A stretch of 64,000 bases of DNA. It comes from Undibacterium umbellatum. GTDB taxonomy: Bacteria; Pseudomonadota; Gammaproteobacteria; Burkholderiales; Burkholderiaceae_D. The position numbers and the translations under genes were made by a program. Location: positions 806,001 through 870,000 of the forward strand of contig NZ_JACOFX010000002.1 of NCBI RefSeq assembly GCF_014284125.1, in the 5' to 3' direction. Below are positions 53,428 through 62,321 of this stretch, piece after piece (position 1 is the first letter of the stretch; every line of letters begins with the position of its first letter). The notes under the pieces are model-generated. The model searched no databases, was not told where the DNA came from, and was given only the letters and a program-made list of their open reading frames with translations.

Positions 53428-54039
53428 ATGAATAAGAAATTGCTGGTGGCCAGCTTGATGTTGACAGCGGTGACAGGTGCTTTTGCGCAAAATATGACTG
53501 CCAAACAGCAGTATGCAGCGGATACCAAACGCGCTACTCAACGCTACAATGACGATAAAAAGCTGTGTGCTGAAGCAGGTGGATCAGCGGCCAGAATGCA
53601 ATGTCTGCGCGATGCCAAGGCAGACTACAATAATTCCCTGGCTGTGGCCAAGCAAAATATGAGCAGGCCAGTGGCAGCACCAGCACAAGCCAGAGGGGAG
53701 CCAGCTTGCCCTGACTGTGGCAAAGTCGTCGCAATTGAAGTCAAAGACAAAGAGGGTGAAGGTGGTGCCCTTGGGGTAATCGCTGGTGGCGTCGCTGGTG
53801 CTCTGCTAGGCAATCAGGTGGGTGGTGGCACAGGGCGTGATCTAGCTACTATCGCAGGGGCAGCAGGTGGTGCTCTGGCTGGACATAAGATAGAGCAAAA
53901 AGTCAAGACCACCAAGGTTTGGAATGTGACTGTGGCCTTTGAAAATGGTAACAGACAAACTTATGTCTTCGACCACGATCCAGGCTTGATGTCTGGAGAC
54001 GCAGTGCGGGGCAATGGTAGTTCTATTGTTAGACGTTAA
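53428..54039 (+). CDS. Glycine-zipper 2TM-domain secreted protein
   Basis: A 203-residue exported protein. The signal peptide MNKKLLVASLMLTAVTGAFA is followed by a charged helical segment (KQQYAADTKRATQRYNDDKKLC), a CPDC pair near residue 94 and a glycine-zipper domain (GVIAGGVAGALLGNQVGGGTG then AGAAGGALAGHKIEQ) of the Rickettsia 17-kDa antigen type. The last 45 residues form a small beta domain (WNVTVAFENGNRQTYVF). It is likely an outer-membrane or periplasmic structural protein. GAGGAG lies upstream. Confidence 0.9.
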   Translation: MNKKLLVASLMLTAVTGAFAQNMTAKQQYAADTKRATQRYNDDKKLCAEAGGSAARMQCLRDAKADYNNSLAVAKQNMSRPVAAPAQARGEPACPDCGKVVAIEVKDKEGEGGALGVIAGGVAGALLGNQVGGGTGRDLATIAGAAGGALAGHKIEQKVKTTKVWNVTVAFENGNRQTYVFDHDPGLMSGDAVRGNGSSIVRR

Positions 54040-54252
54040 TATAATTAGCATATGCTGAAAAAGGGTTGCAAGTGTAATTCTTTTGGGGCATGTGTCAACG
54101 TGGTAGAAATCTTGCATTTTTAGTCAAAATTTGGAGGAATTATTTTCTTTTTGGAAAGCGTTCCTCCTTCACAACTACTTCCTTGCCAAGCCTAATTCCA
54201 GCAGTTAGACTTAAGTGTCCATCCTCCCGTTTAATGCTGAGAAGGTCGTGCT

Positions 54253-55089
54253 ATGAAGCTTGAATCTTGCAAAGCTATTCATTCAAACAAAACCTTGCTA
54301 CAGTTGCTTTGCTGGGTAAGCTTGTTGCTTGCAATGGCATTTAGTTCAAACGTACATGCCAATGAAACTTGCAAGACATTGTTGGCGACGGGTAATCCTG
54401 AATATCCTCCTTATCTATGGCGTGATCCTGACGATGAAAATCGCTTGATCGGTGCGAATGCCGAGTGGATGCAATTATTGTCGAAAGAAATTGGTATCCC
54501 CATTGATATCAAATATATCGGCCCTTGGGGACGAGTGCAGGAAGAGGCAAAATTGGGGCGCGTGGATTTGTTGGCGGGTGCTTTTTTCACTCAGCCCAGA
54601 CTGGAATACATGGATTATTTCTATCCGGCTTTTCGTGAAACAAGGACAGTGATCTGGACCCGCAGTAATTTCACTCTACCTTATAAAAAATGGTCAGACC
54701 TTGTTGGCAAGCAGGGGGTGACTGTCATCAATAACAGTTTTGGTGAAGAATTTGATCGTTATGCCAAGGAGTCATTGAAAATATCCATGGTTCCCAGCCT
54801 TGAGCAGGCTTTGAAGATGCTGAGTCTGTCGCGTGCAGATTATTTGATTTATGAAGAAGACCCCGGCTTGGCCTATGTCGCCAAGATGAATATTTCAGGC
54901 TTGAAAACCGTCGCGCCACCGATTACCAATGAAAATTTATATTTGACTTTATCTCATAAGTCTGCATGCAATACACCGGAAATGCGCGGGCGCATTGCCA
55001 AGGCTGTTTATAAATTGGATAAACAAAACGTGATGAGTAAATTGATCACAGCAAATATACAATTGTGGCGCAAGCAACAGTCGAAATAG
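54253..55089 (+). CDS. Periplasmic solute-binding protein paired with a sensor kinase
   Basis: A 278-residue type 2 periplasmic binding protein. Signal peptide with hydrophobic core LLCWVSLLLAMAFSSNVHA is cleaved near residue 36. The mature domain contains YPPYLWRDPDDENRLIGANAEWM, LGRVDLLAGAFFTQPRLEYMDY and GKQGVTVINNSFGEEFDRYA, resembling SBP_bac_3 amino-acid binding proteins. No transporter genes follow; a histidine-kinase gene starts 24 bases downstream, so this protein probably delivers a periplasmic signal to it. Confidence 0.88.
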   Translation: MKLESCKAIHSNKTLLQLLCWVSLLLAMAFSSNVHANETCKTLLATGNPEYPPYLWRDPDDENRLIGANAEWMQLLSKEIGIPIDIKYIGPWGRVQEEAKLGRVDLLAGAFFTQPRLEYMDYFYPAFRETRTVIWTRSNFTLPYKKWSDLVGKQGVTVINNSFGEEFDRYAKESLKISMVPSLEQALKMLSLSRADYLIYEEDPGLAYVAKMNISGLKTVAPPITNENLYLTLSHKSACNTPEMRGRIAKAVYKLDKQNVMSKLITANIQLWRKQQSK

Positions 55090-55113
55090 TCGCCGCAAAC
55101 AACAGGTAAACCA

Positions 55114-57108
55114 TTGCGTACACTCTCTCTCCGACAGATTCTTATTTTCGGCGTTGTGGTTGGCATCGTATTGCCTGCGATAGTTCTGGGACGTTTCCTG
55201 GTACAGGACAGATACGAGCGTGAATTGCAATTGCGGGTACGCAATCCCATGTCGCAGTACGCTGATATGCTGGCGCGTGGCATGGCGGTGCCCGTCTGGA
55301 CGCTGGACAAGGCTGTCGCCAATCAATTCATACAGGCCGTCATGCGCAATCCTGAAGTGGTTAGCGTTGAAGTGCTGGATGAATCCAAATCCATTTTTGC
55401 TCACAGCAGCAAGTTCAAAACAGCCGATGCCAAGGTCTTGCGCGAAGAGCGCCCGATTTTGCTGGAAACGAAGGTCATCGGCAGCGTCAAGTTGGAACTG
55501 ACTACTGAGCATATAGAAAAAGAGCTATGGACTGATTTTCTCAAGTTGGGCATGGCTTTGCTGGTGCAGGTAGTGTTTTCATTTATTCTGATCTGGTTAT
55601 TGTTCGAGCGCCGCATCGTCAGACCCATCATGGAATTGCAACTGGCAACGGGCCGACTTGCGCGCGGTAAGCTGGATCAGCCGCTGGAATGGGGGCGGCA
55701 AGATGAAATCGGCAATCTGGCGCAGGGACTGGACAAAATGCGCCTCAATCTCGGTAGGCTGATCACCGAGCGGGAAGCGCAAAACATCACCTTGCAGCAA
55801 GAACTCAATGAACGTCTTCGTGCAGAGCAAGCCTTGAAGGTGACAGAAGAAAAATTCATTGGCATCTTTCAGGCATCTCCTGTCGCCATGACGGTACTGC
55901 GTAAAGCCCAGCATTACAGCATGATCGACGTAAATGATGCCTGGGTCAGGCAATTCTATTGGTCACATGATGAAATTCTCGGTGATAGAGAAACCCAGAA
56001 GGCACTCTGGCGTAATGAAGACGATTTTCACGAAATCCTGCGTATCGTTGAACGCGATGGTGAAATTCATGACTATGAAGCCTGGTTGACTTGTGGTCAG
56101 CAAGAAAAAATCATTCTCTGCCAGGTGTCGGGACGTATGATACGTCTTGGCAACGAGCCTTTGATTATCCTTGTTCAGGAGGATATTACTGAAAAACGCC
56201 AGAACGAGCAGGAAATTCGCAATATGAATACCACGCTGGAGAGAAGGGTGTCCGAACGTACCCAGGCACTGGAAGCTGCCAATAGCGAATTGACCATTGT
56301 CCTGGAAAACCTCCAGCGCGCTCAGCGGGAATTGCTCAGGACAGAAAAAATGGCAGCGTTGGGCTCTCTGGTCGCCGGGGTTGCTCATGAGCTTAATACG
56401 CCTATCGGTACCAGCGTCACTGTTGCCAGCACCCTGGCCCAGCATACGAATGATGTGATGGTCGAGTTTGAAAAAGGCATGCGCCGTTCTGTACTCGAAG
56501 AATACCTGAGAAACGCCAAGACGGGAGCTGATTTGCTCTTACGTAACCTGAGCAAGGCGTCAGAGCTGGTGATCAGCTTCAAACAAGTTGCAGTGGACCG
56601 TACCAGTGCCAATCGCCGTGTCTTCGCACTTGATGAGATGTTGTCTGAGCTCATCGTCACGATGGGACCGACCATACGCAAAACACGTCATGACATTACC
56701 CATTACGTACCGCCCAAGCTGATGATGGACAGTTATCCCGGCCCACTCGGTCAGGTCATGACCAATTTGATCAATAATGCATTTATCCACGGTTTTGAAG
56801 GCGATTTTCGCGGCACAGTTACCATTTCTGCACGTGCTCTGGATGACGATTTTGTGGAAATCACCGTACGTGATAATGGTAGCGGCATACCAAACGTCAA
56901 CCTGGGCCGCATTTTTGATCCTTTTTTTACGACCAGACTGGGGCAAGGCGGAAGTGGCCTGGGTTTGAATATTGTGTATAACCTGGTAACCGGTGTGCTG
57001 GGTGGCAATATTGTGGTCGAAAGTGAACTCGGCAAGGGGACTTGTTTCAAAATGAATTTGCCGCTGCAACCCAAAATGACGGACGATGAAACGGCTGTGC
57101 TTGAATGA
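55114..57108 (+). CDS. Sensor histidine kinase with PAS domain
   Basis: A 664-residue membrane kinase. It starts at TTG 55114 (MRTLSLRQILIFGVVVGIVLP), because the first helix lies right after it and the first in-frame ATG would delete that helix. A periplasmic domain (about 35-145), a second helix (ALLVQVVFSFILIWLLF), a HAMP domain, a PAS domain (about 245-370), a coiled coil and a kinase core with H425 in GVAHELNTPIG follow. The ATPase has NLINNAFIHG, DNGSGIP and GQGGSGLGLNIVYNL. There is no receiver and no adjacent response regulator. The binding-protein gene lies 24 bases upstream in the same operon. Confidence 0.93.
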   Translation: MRTLSLRQILIFGVVVGIVLPAIVLGRFLVQDRYERELQLRVRNPMSQYADMLARGMAVPVWTLDKAVANQFIQAVMRNPEVVSVEVLDESKSIFAHSSKFKTADAKVLREERPILLETKVIGSVKLELTTEHIEKELWTDFLKLGMALLVQVVFSFILIWLLFERRIVRPIMELQLATGRLARGKLDQPLEWGRQDEIGNLAQGLDKMRLNLGRLITEREAQNITLQQELNERLRAEQALKVTEEKFIGIFQASPVAMTVLRKAQHYSMIDVNDAWVRQFYWSHDEILGDRETQKALWRNEDDFHEILRIVERDGEIHDYEAWLTCGQQEKIILCQVSGRMIRLGNEPLIILVQEDITEKRQNEQEIRNMNTTLERRVSERTQALEAANSELTIVLENLQRAQRELLRTEKMAALGSLVAGVAHELNTPIGTSVTVASTLAQHTNDVMVEFEKGMRRSVLEEYLRNAKTGADLLLRNLSKASELVISFKQVAVDRTSANRRVFALDEMLSELIVTMGPTIRKTRHDITHYVPPKLMMDSYPGPLGQVMTNLINNAFIHGFEGDFRGTVTISARALDDDFVEITVRDNGSGIPNVNLGRIFDPFFTTRLGQGGSGLGLNIVYNLVTGVLGGNIVVESELGKGTCFKMNLPLQPKMTDDETAVLE

Positions 57109-57123
57109 AAGCAGGTGGTGTGA

Positions 57124-57282
57124 CTAGTTGACTGTAGCAGTGAAAAGCGAATTGTCTGCCATGCGCGCGCCGACCATGACGGCGTTGCAAACGCTCGCAA
57201 TAGTCCCGGTATCGCTGTGTATAGTTTGAAGTTCGGCCTTGCCCTGACTCGCCGGGCTCATGTCCTTCACGTCCACTTTCAC
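57124..57282 (-). CDS. Possible small protein inside inverted-repeat element
   Basis: A 52-codon frame from GTG 57282 (or 45 codons from ATG 57261, with GAAGGAC close before it) to TAG 57124. The translation (DMSPASQGKAELQTIHSD and VCNAVMVGARMADNSLF) has a balanced, protein-like composition and reasonable codons. It spans almost exactly the inverted-repeat-bounded element at 57124-57298. It lies opposite to its neighbours. I do not recognise it, and it may be a chance frame. Confidence 0.3.
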   Translation of the reverse strand: MKVDVKDMSPASQGKAELQTIHSDTGTIASVCNAVMVGARMADNSLFTATVN

Positions 57283-57298
57283 TGTTACAGCCCACTAG
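57124..57298. mobile_element. 175-bp inverted-repeat element, MITE-like
   Basis: The ends CTAGTTGACTGTAGCAGTG and, in reverse complement, CTAGTGGGCTGTAACAGTG match at 16 of 19 positions, and the repeat continues with AAA and G (about 20 of 23 overall). CTAG forms both outer ends and could be a target duplication or part of the repeat. It sits between the sensor kinase and rsuA. Confidence 0.5.
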
Positions 57299-57331
57299 CC
57301 GCAGCAGGCATACATCTGATAAAGTCGCGTC

Positions 57332-58048
57332 ATGACAAAACTAAGCTTAGATAAGATCCTGCAGTCGCAAGGATTTGGAACCCGAAAATATTGCCGCGAT
57401 CTGGTGGAAGATGGCGAAGTCTCCATCAATGGCGAAGTTATACGCAGCGTCAAGACCAGTTATGAGACCCAGGGTTTGCAGTTTCATATTTTTGAAGAAG
57501 ACTGGGAATTTCGTGAACGTGTCTACATCGTCCTCAATAAACCTGCCAATTTTGAGTGCTCTCGCAAGCCTAGTCATCACCCTGGCGTACTGACACTGTT
57601 ACCCGAGCAATTCAGCTGGCGCGATGTGCAACCGGTAGGGCGACTGGATCATGATACAACTGGTATGTTGCTGATGTCTGATGACGGCCCATTTATCCAT
57701 GCGCAATCATCACCCAAGCGCCATGTCCCCAAGGTCTACCAGGCGACGACTGCTGAGCCAGTGACGGAAGAATTGGTGAATCTATTATTGCAAGGCGTCA
57801 AACTGCATGATGAGCCAGCAGCTTTGGCCGCAGTGCATTGCCAAAAGCTGGATGATAATCTGCTGGAAATCGTGCTGGAGCAGGGTAAGTATCACCAGGT
57901 CAAGCGCATGCTGGCGGCAGCGGGCAATCATTGTGCTGCCTTGCAGCGCACCGCCATCGGAAAATTGACCTTGGAGTCGCTGGGACTGGAAGAAGGAGAG
58001 TGGTGTTATCTGACACCTGAACAGTTGGCTTTATTGGTCCCTGCTTGA
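57332..58048 (+). CDS. rsuA: 16S rRNA pseudouridine(516) synthase
   Basis: A 238-residue RsuA that isomerises U516 of 16S rRNA during ribosome assembly. An N-terminal S4 RNA-binding domain (LDKILQSQGFGTRKYCRDLVEDGEVSING split over residues 6-34) precedes the catalytic domain. D106 in GRLDHDTTGMLLMSDDG aligns with E. coli Asp102. NKPANFECS, HHPGVLTLLP, GKYHQVKRMLAAAGNH and IGKLTLESL are RsuA-type. The Shine-Dalgarno is poor. Confidence 0.93.
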   Translation: MTKLSLDKILQSQGFGTRKYCRDLVEDGEVSINGEVIRSVKTSYETQGLQFHIFEEDWEFRERVYIVLNKPANFECSRKPSHHPGVLTLLPEQFSWRDVQPVGRLDHDTTGMLLMSDDGPFIHAQSSPKRHVPKVYQATTAEPVTEELVNLLLQGVKLHDEPAALAAVHCQKLDDNLLEIVLEQGKYHQVKRMLAAAGNHCAALQRTAIGKLTLESLGLEEGEWCYLTPEQLALLVPA

Positions 58049-58157
58049 GCTTGCTTTGCTGTTTTTTCGTTTTTATAGATGAAATCTTGCTATCTTCTGC
58101 TTAGTATGGATAATCTGAGCAGTTGCTATGGTTCTTAAACTGTAAAAAGGAGTGGAC

Positions 58158-58772
58158 ATGCCTGTCATCGCAATCGTCAATCCCAAGGGTGGGGTAGGAA
58201 AAAGCACAGTGGCCACCAACCTGGCTGGGTATTTTGCCTCCAGCGGGCATAAGGTCATGCTGGGGGACACCGATGTACAGCAATCTTCACGCACCTGGTT
58301 GTCCTTGCGGCCCGAGAACCTGCCACAGATCCAGCCTTGGGATATTGCTGACCGCAATGTTTTGAAGCCCCCAAAAGGTACTACCCATGTGGTATTGGAT
58401 ACCCCGGCTGGCCTGACAGGCAGCAAGCTTGACGCTGTGCTCAAGTCAGCAGATAAGATCATCGTCCCTTTGCAAGCTTCTATTTTTGATATTTTGGCAA
58501 CGGAAGAATTCCTCAAAAATCTGTCCCAGCACAAGAAGAATGGCTATCAGGTTGGGATATTGGGCATGCGTGTGAACACCCGCAGCAAGGCGGCCGAGCA
58601 GCTTGAGCATTATGTTGACCAGCTAGGTTTGCCAGTCCTCGGTTTCTTGCGGGATACCCAAAACTATATACAACTGGCTGCCCATGGGGCCACCTTATGG
58701 GATGTCGCTCCCTCCAGGGTGGAAAAAGATTTGCCACAATGGCAAGGCATACTGAGCTGGGTAAAGACTTGA
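58158..58772 (+). CDS. Orphan ParA-family ATPase
   Basis: A 204-residue MinD/ParA-type P-loop ATPase without an N-terminal HTH. The deviant Walker A motif is NPKGGVGKST with K10 and K15, and VVLDTPAGL is the switch II/Walker B region. GDTDVQQSSRTW takes the place of the switch I DxDxQ motif. No parB, chemotaxis or plasmid partition genes are adjacent. Short ParA-like proteins of this kind position various cargoes. AAGGAG lies five bases before ATG 58158; a GTG at 58152 is also in frame. Confidence 0.92.
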   Translation: MPVIAIVNPKGGVGKSTVATNLAGYFASSGHKVMLGDTDVQQSSRTWLSLRPENLPQIQPWDIADRNVLKPPKGTTHVVLDTPAGLTGSKLDAVLKSADKIIVPLQASIFDILATEEFLKNLSQHKKNGYQVGILGMRVNTRSKAAEQLEHYVDQLGLPVLGFLRDTQNYIQLAAHGATLWDVAPSRVEKDLPQWQGILSWVKT

Positions 58773-58944
58773 TCTCCCTTGCTTGGGTATTGTTTGATAT
58801 TGCTTTTATATTGCTTTGATAAGTGCTTTCGTTAATTTATCTTAAAAAAGCTGATATCTAGTTCCCATAGTTGCTACTGCTCACTATAATGCCGCTTGCT
58901 TGAAGAGAAGGCAGAATTCTCTTTTCTTATCAAAGACTTACGGC

Positions 58945-59553
58945 ATGCATCTTACCATTTTTGAAACTCCCATCATTAATACCATCATGCGCTGGCTATC
59001 TGTGTTGTGCCTGAAGCTGGCTGGCTGGAAGGTGGAGGGCATCGTTCCTGCCGAGCAAAAATATGTCTTGATTGCAGCGCCCCACACCAGTAACTGGGAT
59101 TTTCCCATTACGCTGATGGTTTGTTTTGCCCTGCGCTTGCGGGTTTACTGGATGGGCAAATCCAGCCTGTTTCCGCCCGTTGTGGGCCACGTCATGCGCT
59201 GGCTCGGTGGTATTCCGGTAGACAGGGCCAAGTCCGGTAATCTGGTGCAAGGCACGGTCGATGCTTTTCATGCCAATCAAAGACTGACTGTTATCGTGCC
59301 GCCAGAGGGAACCCGCGGCAAAGTCACACACTGGAAGACAGGTTTTTATTATATTGCTCAGGGGGCAGGCGTACCAATTGCACTTGGCTATCTGGATTTC
59401 AAACGCAAGGCTGGCGGCATCGGCAAAATGTTTGCCTTAAGCGGTGACATTACTGCTGATATGGAAAAGATACGCGAGTTTTATTGTGGAATTTCAGGCA
59501 AGCACCCGCAGCAATTTGATGAAGGTAAAATACAAGCCAGAATTGATAAGTAG
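58945..59553 (+). CDS. Lysophospholipid acyltransferase family protein (PlsC-like)
   Basis: A 202-residue acyltransferase of the PlsC/LPLAT superfamily, which transfers acyl chains to glycerol-phosphate or related acceptors at the membrane. The HX4D motif is H47-TSNW-D52. The acceptor motif is PPEGTRGK at about residues 113-120. A GGIPVDR element lies between them. ATG at 58945 gives MHLTIFETPII; the upstream frame to 58900 begins with TTG and adds unrelated residues. It is smaller than PlsC and lacks membrane helices at the C-terminus. Confidence 0.88.
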   Translation: MHLTIFETPIINTIMRWLSVLCLKLAGWKVEGIVPAEQKYVLIAAPHTSNWDFPITLMVCFALRLRVYWMGKSSLFPPVVGHVMRWLGGIPVDRAKSGNLVQGTVDAFHANQRLTVIVPPEGTRGKVTHWKTGFYYIAQGAGVPIALGYLDFKRKAGGIGKMFALSGDITADMEKIREFYCGISGKHPQQFDEGKIQARIDK

Positions 59554-59748
59554 GACACCGATCAGGAAGTTTTTCTACAATATTTCTTAGAATCTGTTTA
59601 GGATCTGTAGCGATCGTCAGCGGGGTCAGGGCAACATTCAGGGCAACTTAAGCGCAGCGAAAAAAGCGGAAAGCACTCTAGTACATGAGCATTTTGAGCC
59701 GCACTGAACCCCGATCACGCACGCACAGTAAGATCGCAAACAGGGTTC

Positions 59749-60822
59749 TTAAGGTTCCTGATGCACAGTCTTGTCCTGTGCTTCTGGTGCCACGTCAGCA
59801 ATGGTCGCAGGCTGAGGTATCAATAACCAGTTCAAGGGGTTCAGGATAAAGCGTTTGGTCAGCATTTCGGCTTTCTCATGGGCGCATACCCAGGTGATCA
59901 GCATCGAGAGCAAGACCGATATTGCCAGTGCAATCGTATTTTCATATTTGAAAATGGCACGCAATACACCCGTCTCTTGCAGAATAATCAACGCCATGCC
60001 ATGCCACACCAGCACATAGATAGAGCGCTTGCCTATGTTCGCCAGTCCCAGTTCTTTTTGTGCCAGCAAATACAGGACAGATAATCCTATCACCGTGGAC
60101 GTTGCATATTGCAATAACTGATACATGCTGCCAGTCAGATTCGCCATTTCCAGCCTGTGCAGGGAATAACTGCCATAGAACCAGCGATAGTCGAAATCGC
60201 TCTTCAGGAGGAATGCACCGACGAAGGCAGTGATCACAACGGCGGCACTGAGCCACAGTTTTTCATTATTCTTCGCATTGAACACGTCTTGTCCAAGTTT
60301 CCATCCCAGTAAGAAGTAAGGGAAGAAAATCAGGGTGCGTGATATGCCCAGGAAATAACCAGCATGCTCAGAGTAGCTGGCAGCCAGCGAGAGTGCCAAT
60401 GCCAGCATGACGCCAAATTGCATACGCGAAAACAAGGGCAGCAACAGGCGCCAGCATAACAAGCTCAACAAATACCACAACATCCAGTAAGGCGCGACCA
60501 GGCCGGCATAGACGCTGGCATTGCCTCTCAATAGAAATTCGGTCGTTTCATAAATAATCTCAAAACCTATCAGGGGCACCAGGACGGTAGATATGAGTTG
60601 CGTGGTATTTTTATCATCCCACTGCGCCTTGGAAAACATGCCAGACATCAAGGCGAACATGGGCATGTGGAAGGAATACACAAAAATCCAGACGGAACGC
60701 AATATATGATCTTCACCCACGTAGATTTCTATCAGATGACCAAAGACAACCAGAAAAATCAAGACGGCCTTGATATTGTCTATGCTCAGGTTTCTGACTT
60801 TGGGGATGGCGGGTGTGGTCAT
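59749..60822 (-). CDS. Acyltransferase family 3 membrane protein
   Basis: A 357-residue ten-helix membrane protein of the acyltransferase-3 (OpgC/OafA) family, which O-acylates surface polysaccharides. It starts with RNLSIDNIKAVLIFLVVFGHLIE, the family's first helix with its His, followed by FHMPMFALMSGMFSKA. ATG 60822 is the first in frame; a TTG at 60906 would add 28 unrelated residues. Neither has a clear ribosome site. No polysaccharide genes are adjacent to suggest its acceptor. Confidence 0.88.
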   Translation of the reverse strand: MTTPAIPKVRNLSIDNIKAVLIFLVVFGHLIEIYVGEDHILRSVWIFVYSFHMPMFALMSGMFSKAQWDDKNTTQLISTVLVPLIGFEIIYETTEFLLRGNASVYAGLVAPYWMLWYLLSLLCWRLLLPLFSRMQFGVMLALALSLAASYSEHAGYFLGISRTLIFFPYFLLGWKLGQDVFNAKNNEKLWLSAAVVITAFVGAFLLKSDFDYRWFYGSYSLHRLEMANLTGSMYQLLQYATSTVIGLSVLYLLAQKELGLANIGKRSIYVLVWHGMALIILQETGVLRAIFKYENTIALAISVLLSMLITWVCAHEKAEMLTKRFILNPLNWLLIPQPATIADVAPEAQDKTVHQEP

Positions 60823-61121
60823 GCGTGTAATGACTTGCGGGGAATGCCGACATGATAGCGAAATCAGCAGTTGTTTTACACCCCTAGTTTGTAACGAAGC
60901 GTTCAATAGATTTTAGGAAATGCATAAAAATAATGACAAAGTAGAAAACATTTCAGGGAATAGGTCTACATCAGCGGGAAATGAAGATGTATTCATTGAC
61001 GCTTTATGAAATTGAGTAAAATAGCGTTATGCTAGGCCAGCTTTAAAAATTCCCCGTTAGCAATATAATCACTAGGTCGGCGCTGTGGCCTTTGGCCATA
61101 TGCCAGCTCTATGAGGTAGTC

Positions 61122-61766
61122 ATGTCTAAAGATAGGTCCAGGGCCAGTTTGCTCATTGAACAACTTGATTTTGAGGCTATAGATGGCAGCGAACCCAAGA
61201 AACCTGATCCTGCATTGGACTTTGATTTCGATGGAGATGCGGCTGAGGTAGTTGCTGCGCCGCTGGTTAAGCCCAATGCACCTGCAGGTCCCGCACGCAG
61301 TACTCCACCTGCTCCGAATCGAAAGACTGCAGCGCTGGAAAAAAAATCTGGAAAAAAAAGCGCCACATCGGATCGGTTTGGGGTTTATGCTGCATTGATT
61401 GTCATGCTTGGCTTTGCCATTTTGCTGGCGATATTCTTTTACATGCGCAGTGTGACTGCGAATGCTGCCGGGCTAAGTTATTTTGAATTGCCGCAGCAAG
61501 TGGCAAATCTGAATGGCCAGGTAGTACGCATGCAGGTAACCATACAAGTCCGCACTGAGGACAAGGAATGGTTGTTTGAAAACAGAAAAGTATTATCCAA
61601 TGTATTTCAAATCGAATTCGCCAAAATTGACCCTGACGATTTACATAGCGAAGAAGGCTTCGATGCTGTCAGGGCACAGCTAAAATCAGGTCTCAATCAA
61701 GCCTTGAAATCTGACAAGATAGAATCGGTACTGATTAATGAGTTATTGATGCAAAACCGGGAATAA
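61122..61766 (+). CDS. FliL-like membrane protein with acidic/Pro-rich N-terminal extension
   Basis: A 214-residue single-pass protein. The cytoplasmic part (1-85) is acidic then Pro/Ala/Lys-rich (KKPDPALDFDFDGD; NAPAGPARSTPPAPN). One helix (FGVYAALIVMLGFAILLAIFFYM) is followed by a periplasmic domain resembling FliL: VANLNGQVVRMQVTIQVRTED, a central helix and the end SVLINELLMQN. FliL stabilises stators in flagellar motors, but this gene is away from any flagellar operon. GAGG lies upstream of ATG 61122. The assignment is by overall pattern only. Confidence 0.7.
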   Translation: MSKDRSRASLLIEQLDFEAIDGSEPKKPDPALDFDFDGDAAEVVAAPLVKPNAPAGPARSTPPAPNRKTAALEKKSGKKSATSDRFGVYAALIVMLGFAILLAIFFYMRSVTANAAGLSYFELPQQVANLNGQVVRMQVTIQVRTEDKEWLFENRKVLSNVFQIEFAKIDPDDLHSEEGFDAVRAQLKSGLNQALKSDKIESVLINELLMQNRE

Positions 61767-61835
61767 CAAAGCGGCCGCATTGTAAATTCAAGACGTGCAA
61801 TGGGCATACTGCATGTCTGCTTGTCTATCGGCGAC

Positions 61836-62321
61836 TCAAAGTTCCCTGATGTATCTCAAAAGCTTGGTCAGAGCATGAGCAACGGTTTGCTCCCGCACAG
61901 CTTTTCTGTCTCCCGCAAATACCAGCCTTTCGGTATGTGTGACGCCACCAACGACCCAGCCAAAGCAAATTGTGCCTACGGGTTTGCCGGGCACTGCCCC
62001 AGTCGGACCAGCAATCCCAGTGGTTGATAGTGATAGATGGGCTTCTGAATTGGCCAGGGCCCCCTGTGCCATTGCTGCTGCTATTTCTTCGCTGACAGCA
62101 CCATGCTGTGCGATCAATGCGGCTGGTATATCCAATAATTCAGTCTTGGAGGAGTTGGAATAGGTGACAAAGCCACAATCAAACCATTCTGAAGATCCGG
62201 CAATTTCTGTGATGGCGTGGGAAACACCACCGCCAGTGCATGATTCTGCGATGCTGAGAATAAGTTTCTTGGATTTGAGTTCTTCACCAACTTGTGTTGC
62301 GAGTTCTAAGGCATTTTGCAT
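61836..62321 (-). CDS. pncC: Nicotinamide-nucleotide amidase (CinA C-terminal domain)
   Basis: A 161-residue stand-alone PncC/CinA-C amidase that hydrolyses nicotinamide mononucleotide to nicotinate mononucleotide in NAD salvage. The active-site motif LSIAESCTGGGVSH and the later VTYSNSSKTELL, GAVSEEIAAAMAQG and STTGIAGPTGA segments are all present. AGGAGA lies seven bases before ATG 62321; the frame stays open to 62363. It converges on the FliL-like gene, with 69 bases and no strong terminator between them. Confidence 0.94.
   Translation of the reverse strand: MQNALELATQVGEELKSKKLILSIAESCTGGGVSHAITEIAGSSEWFDCGFVTYSNSSKTELLDIPAALIAQHGAVSEEIAAAMAQGALANSEAHLSLSTTGIAGPTGAVPGKPVGTICFGWVVGGVTHTERLVFAGDRKAVREQTVAHALTKLLRYIREL

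Noticed and set aside
57047..57295. 82-codon minus-strand frame starting at GTG 57295
   Set aside because: It overlaps the 3' end of the sensor kinase and has an Arg/His/Gly-rich, unlikely composition; the other frame in this element reads better.
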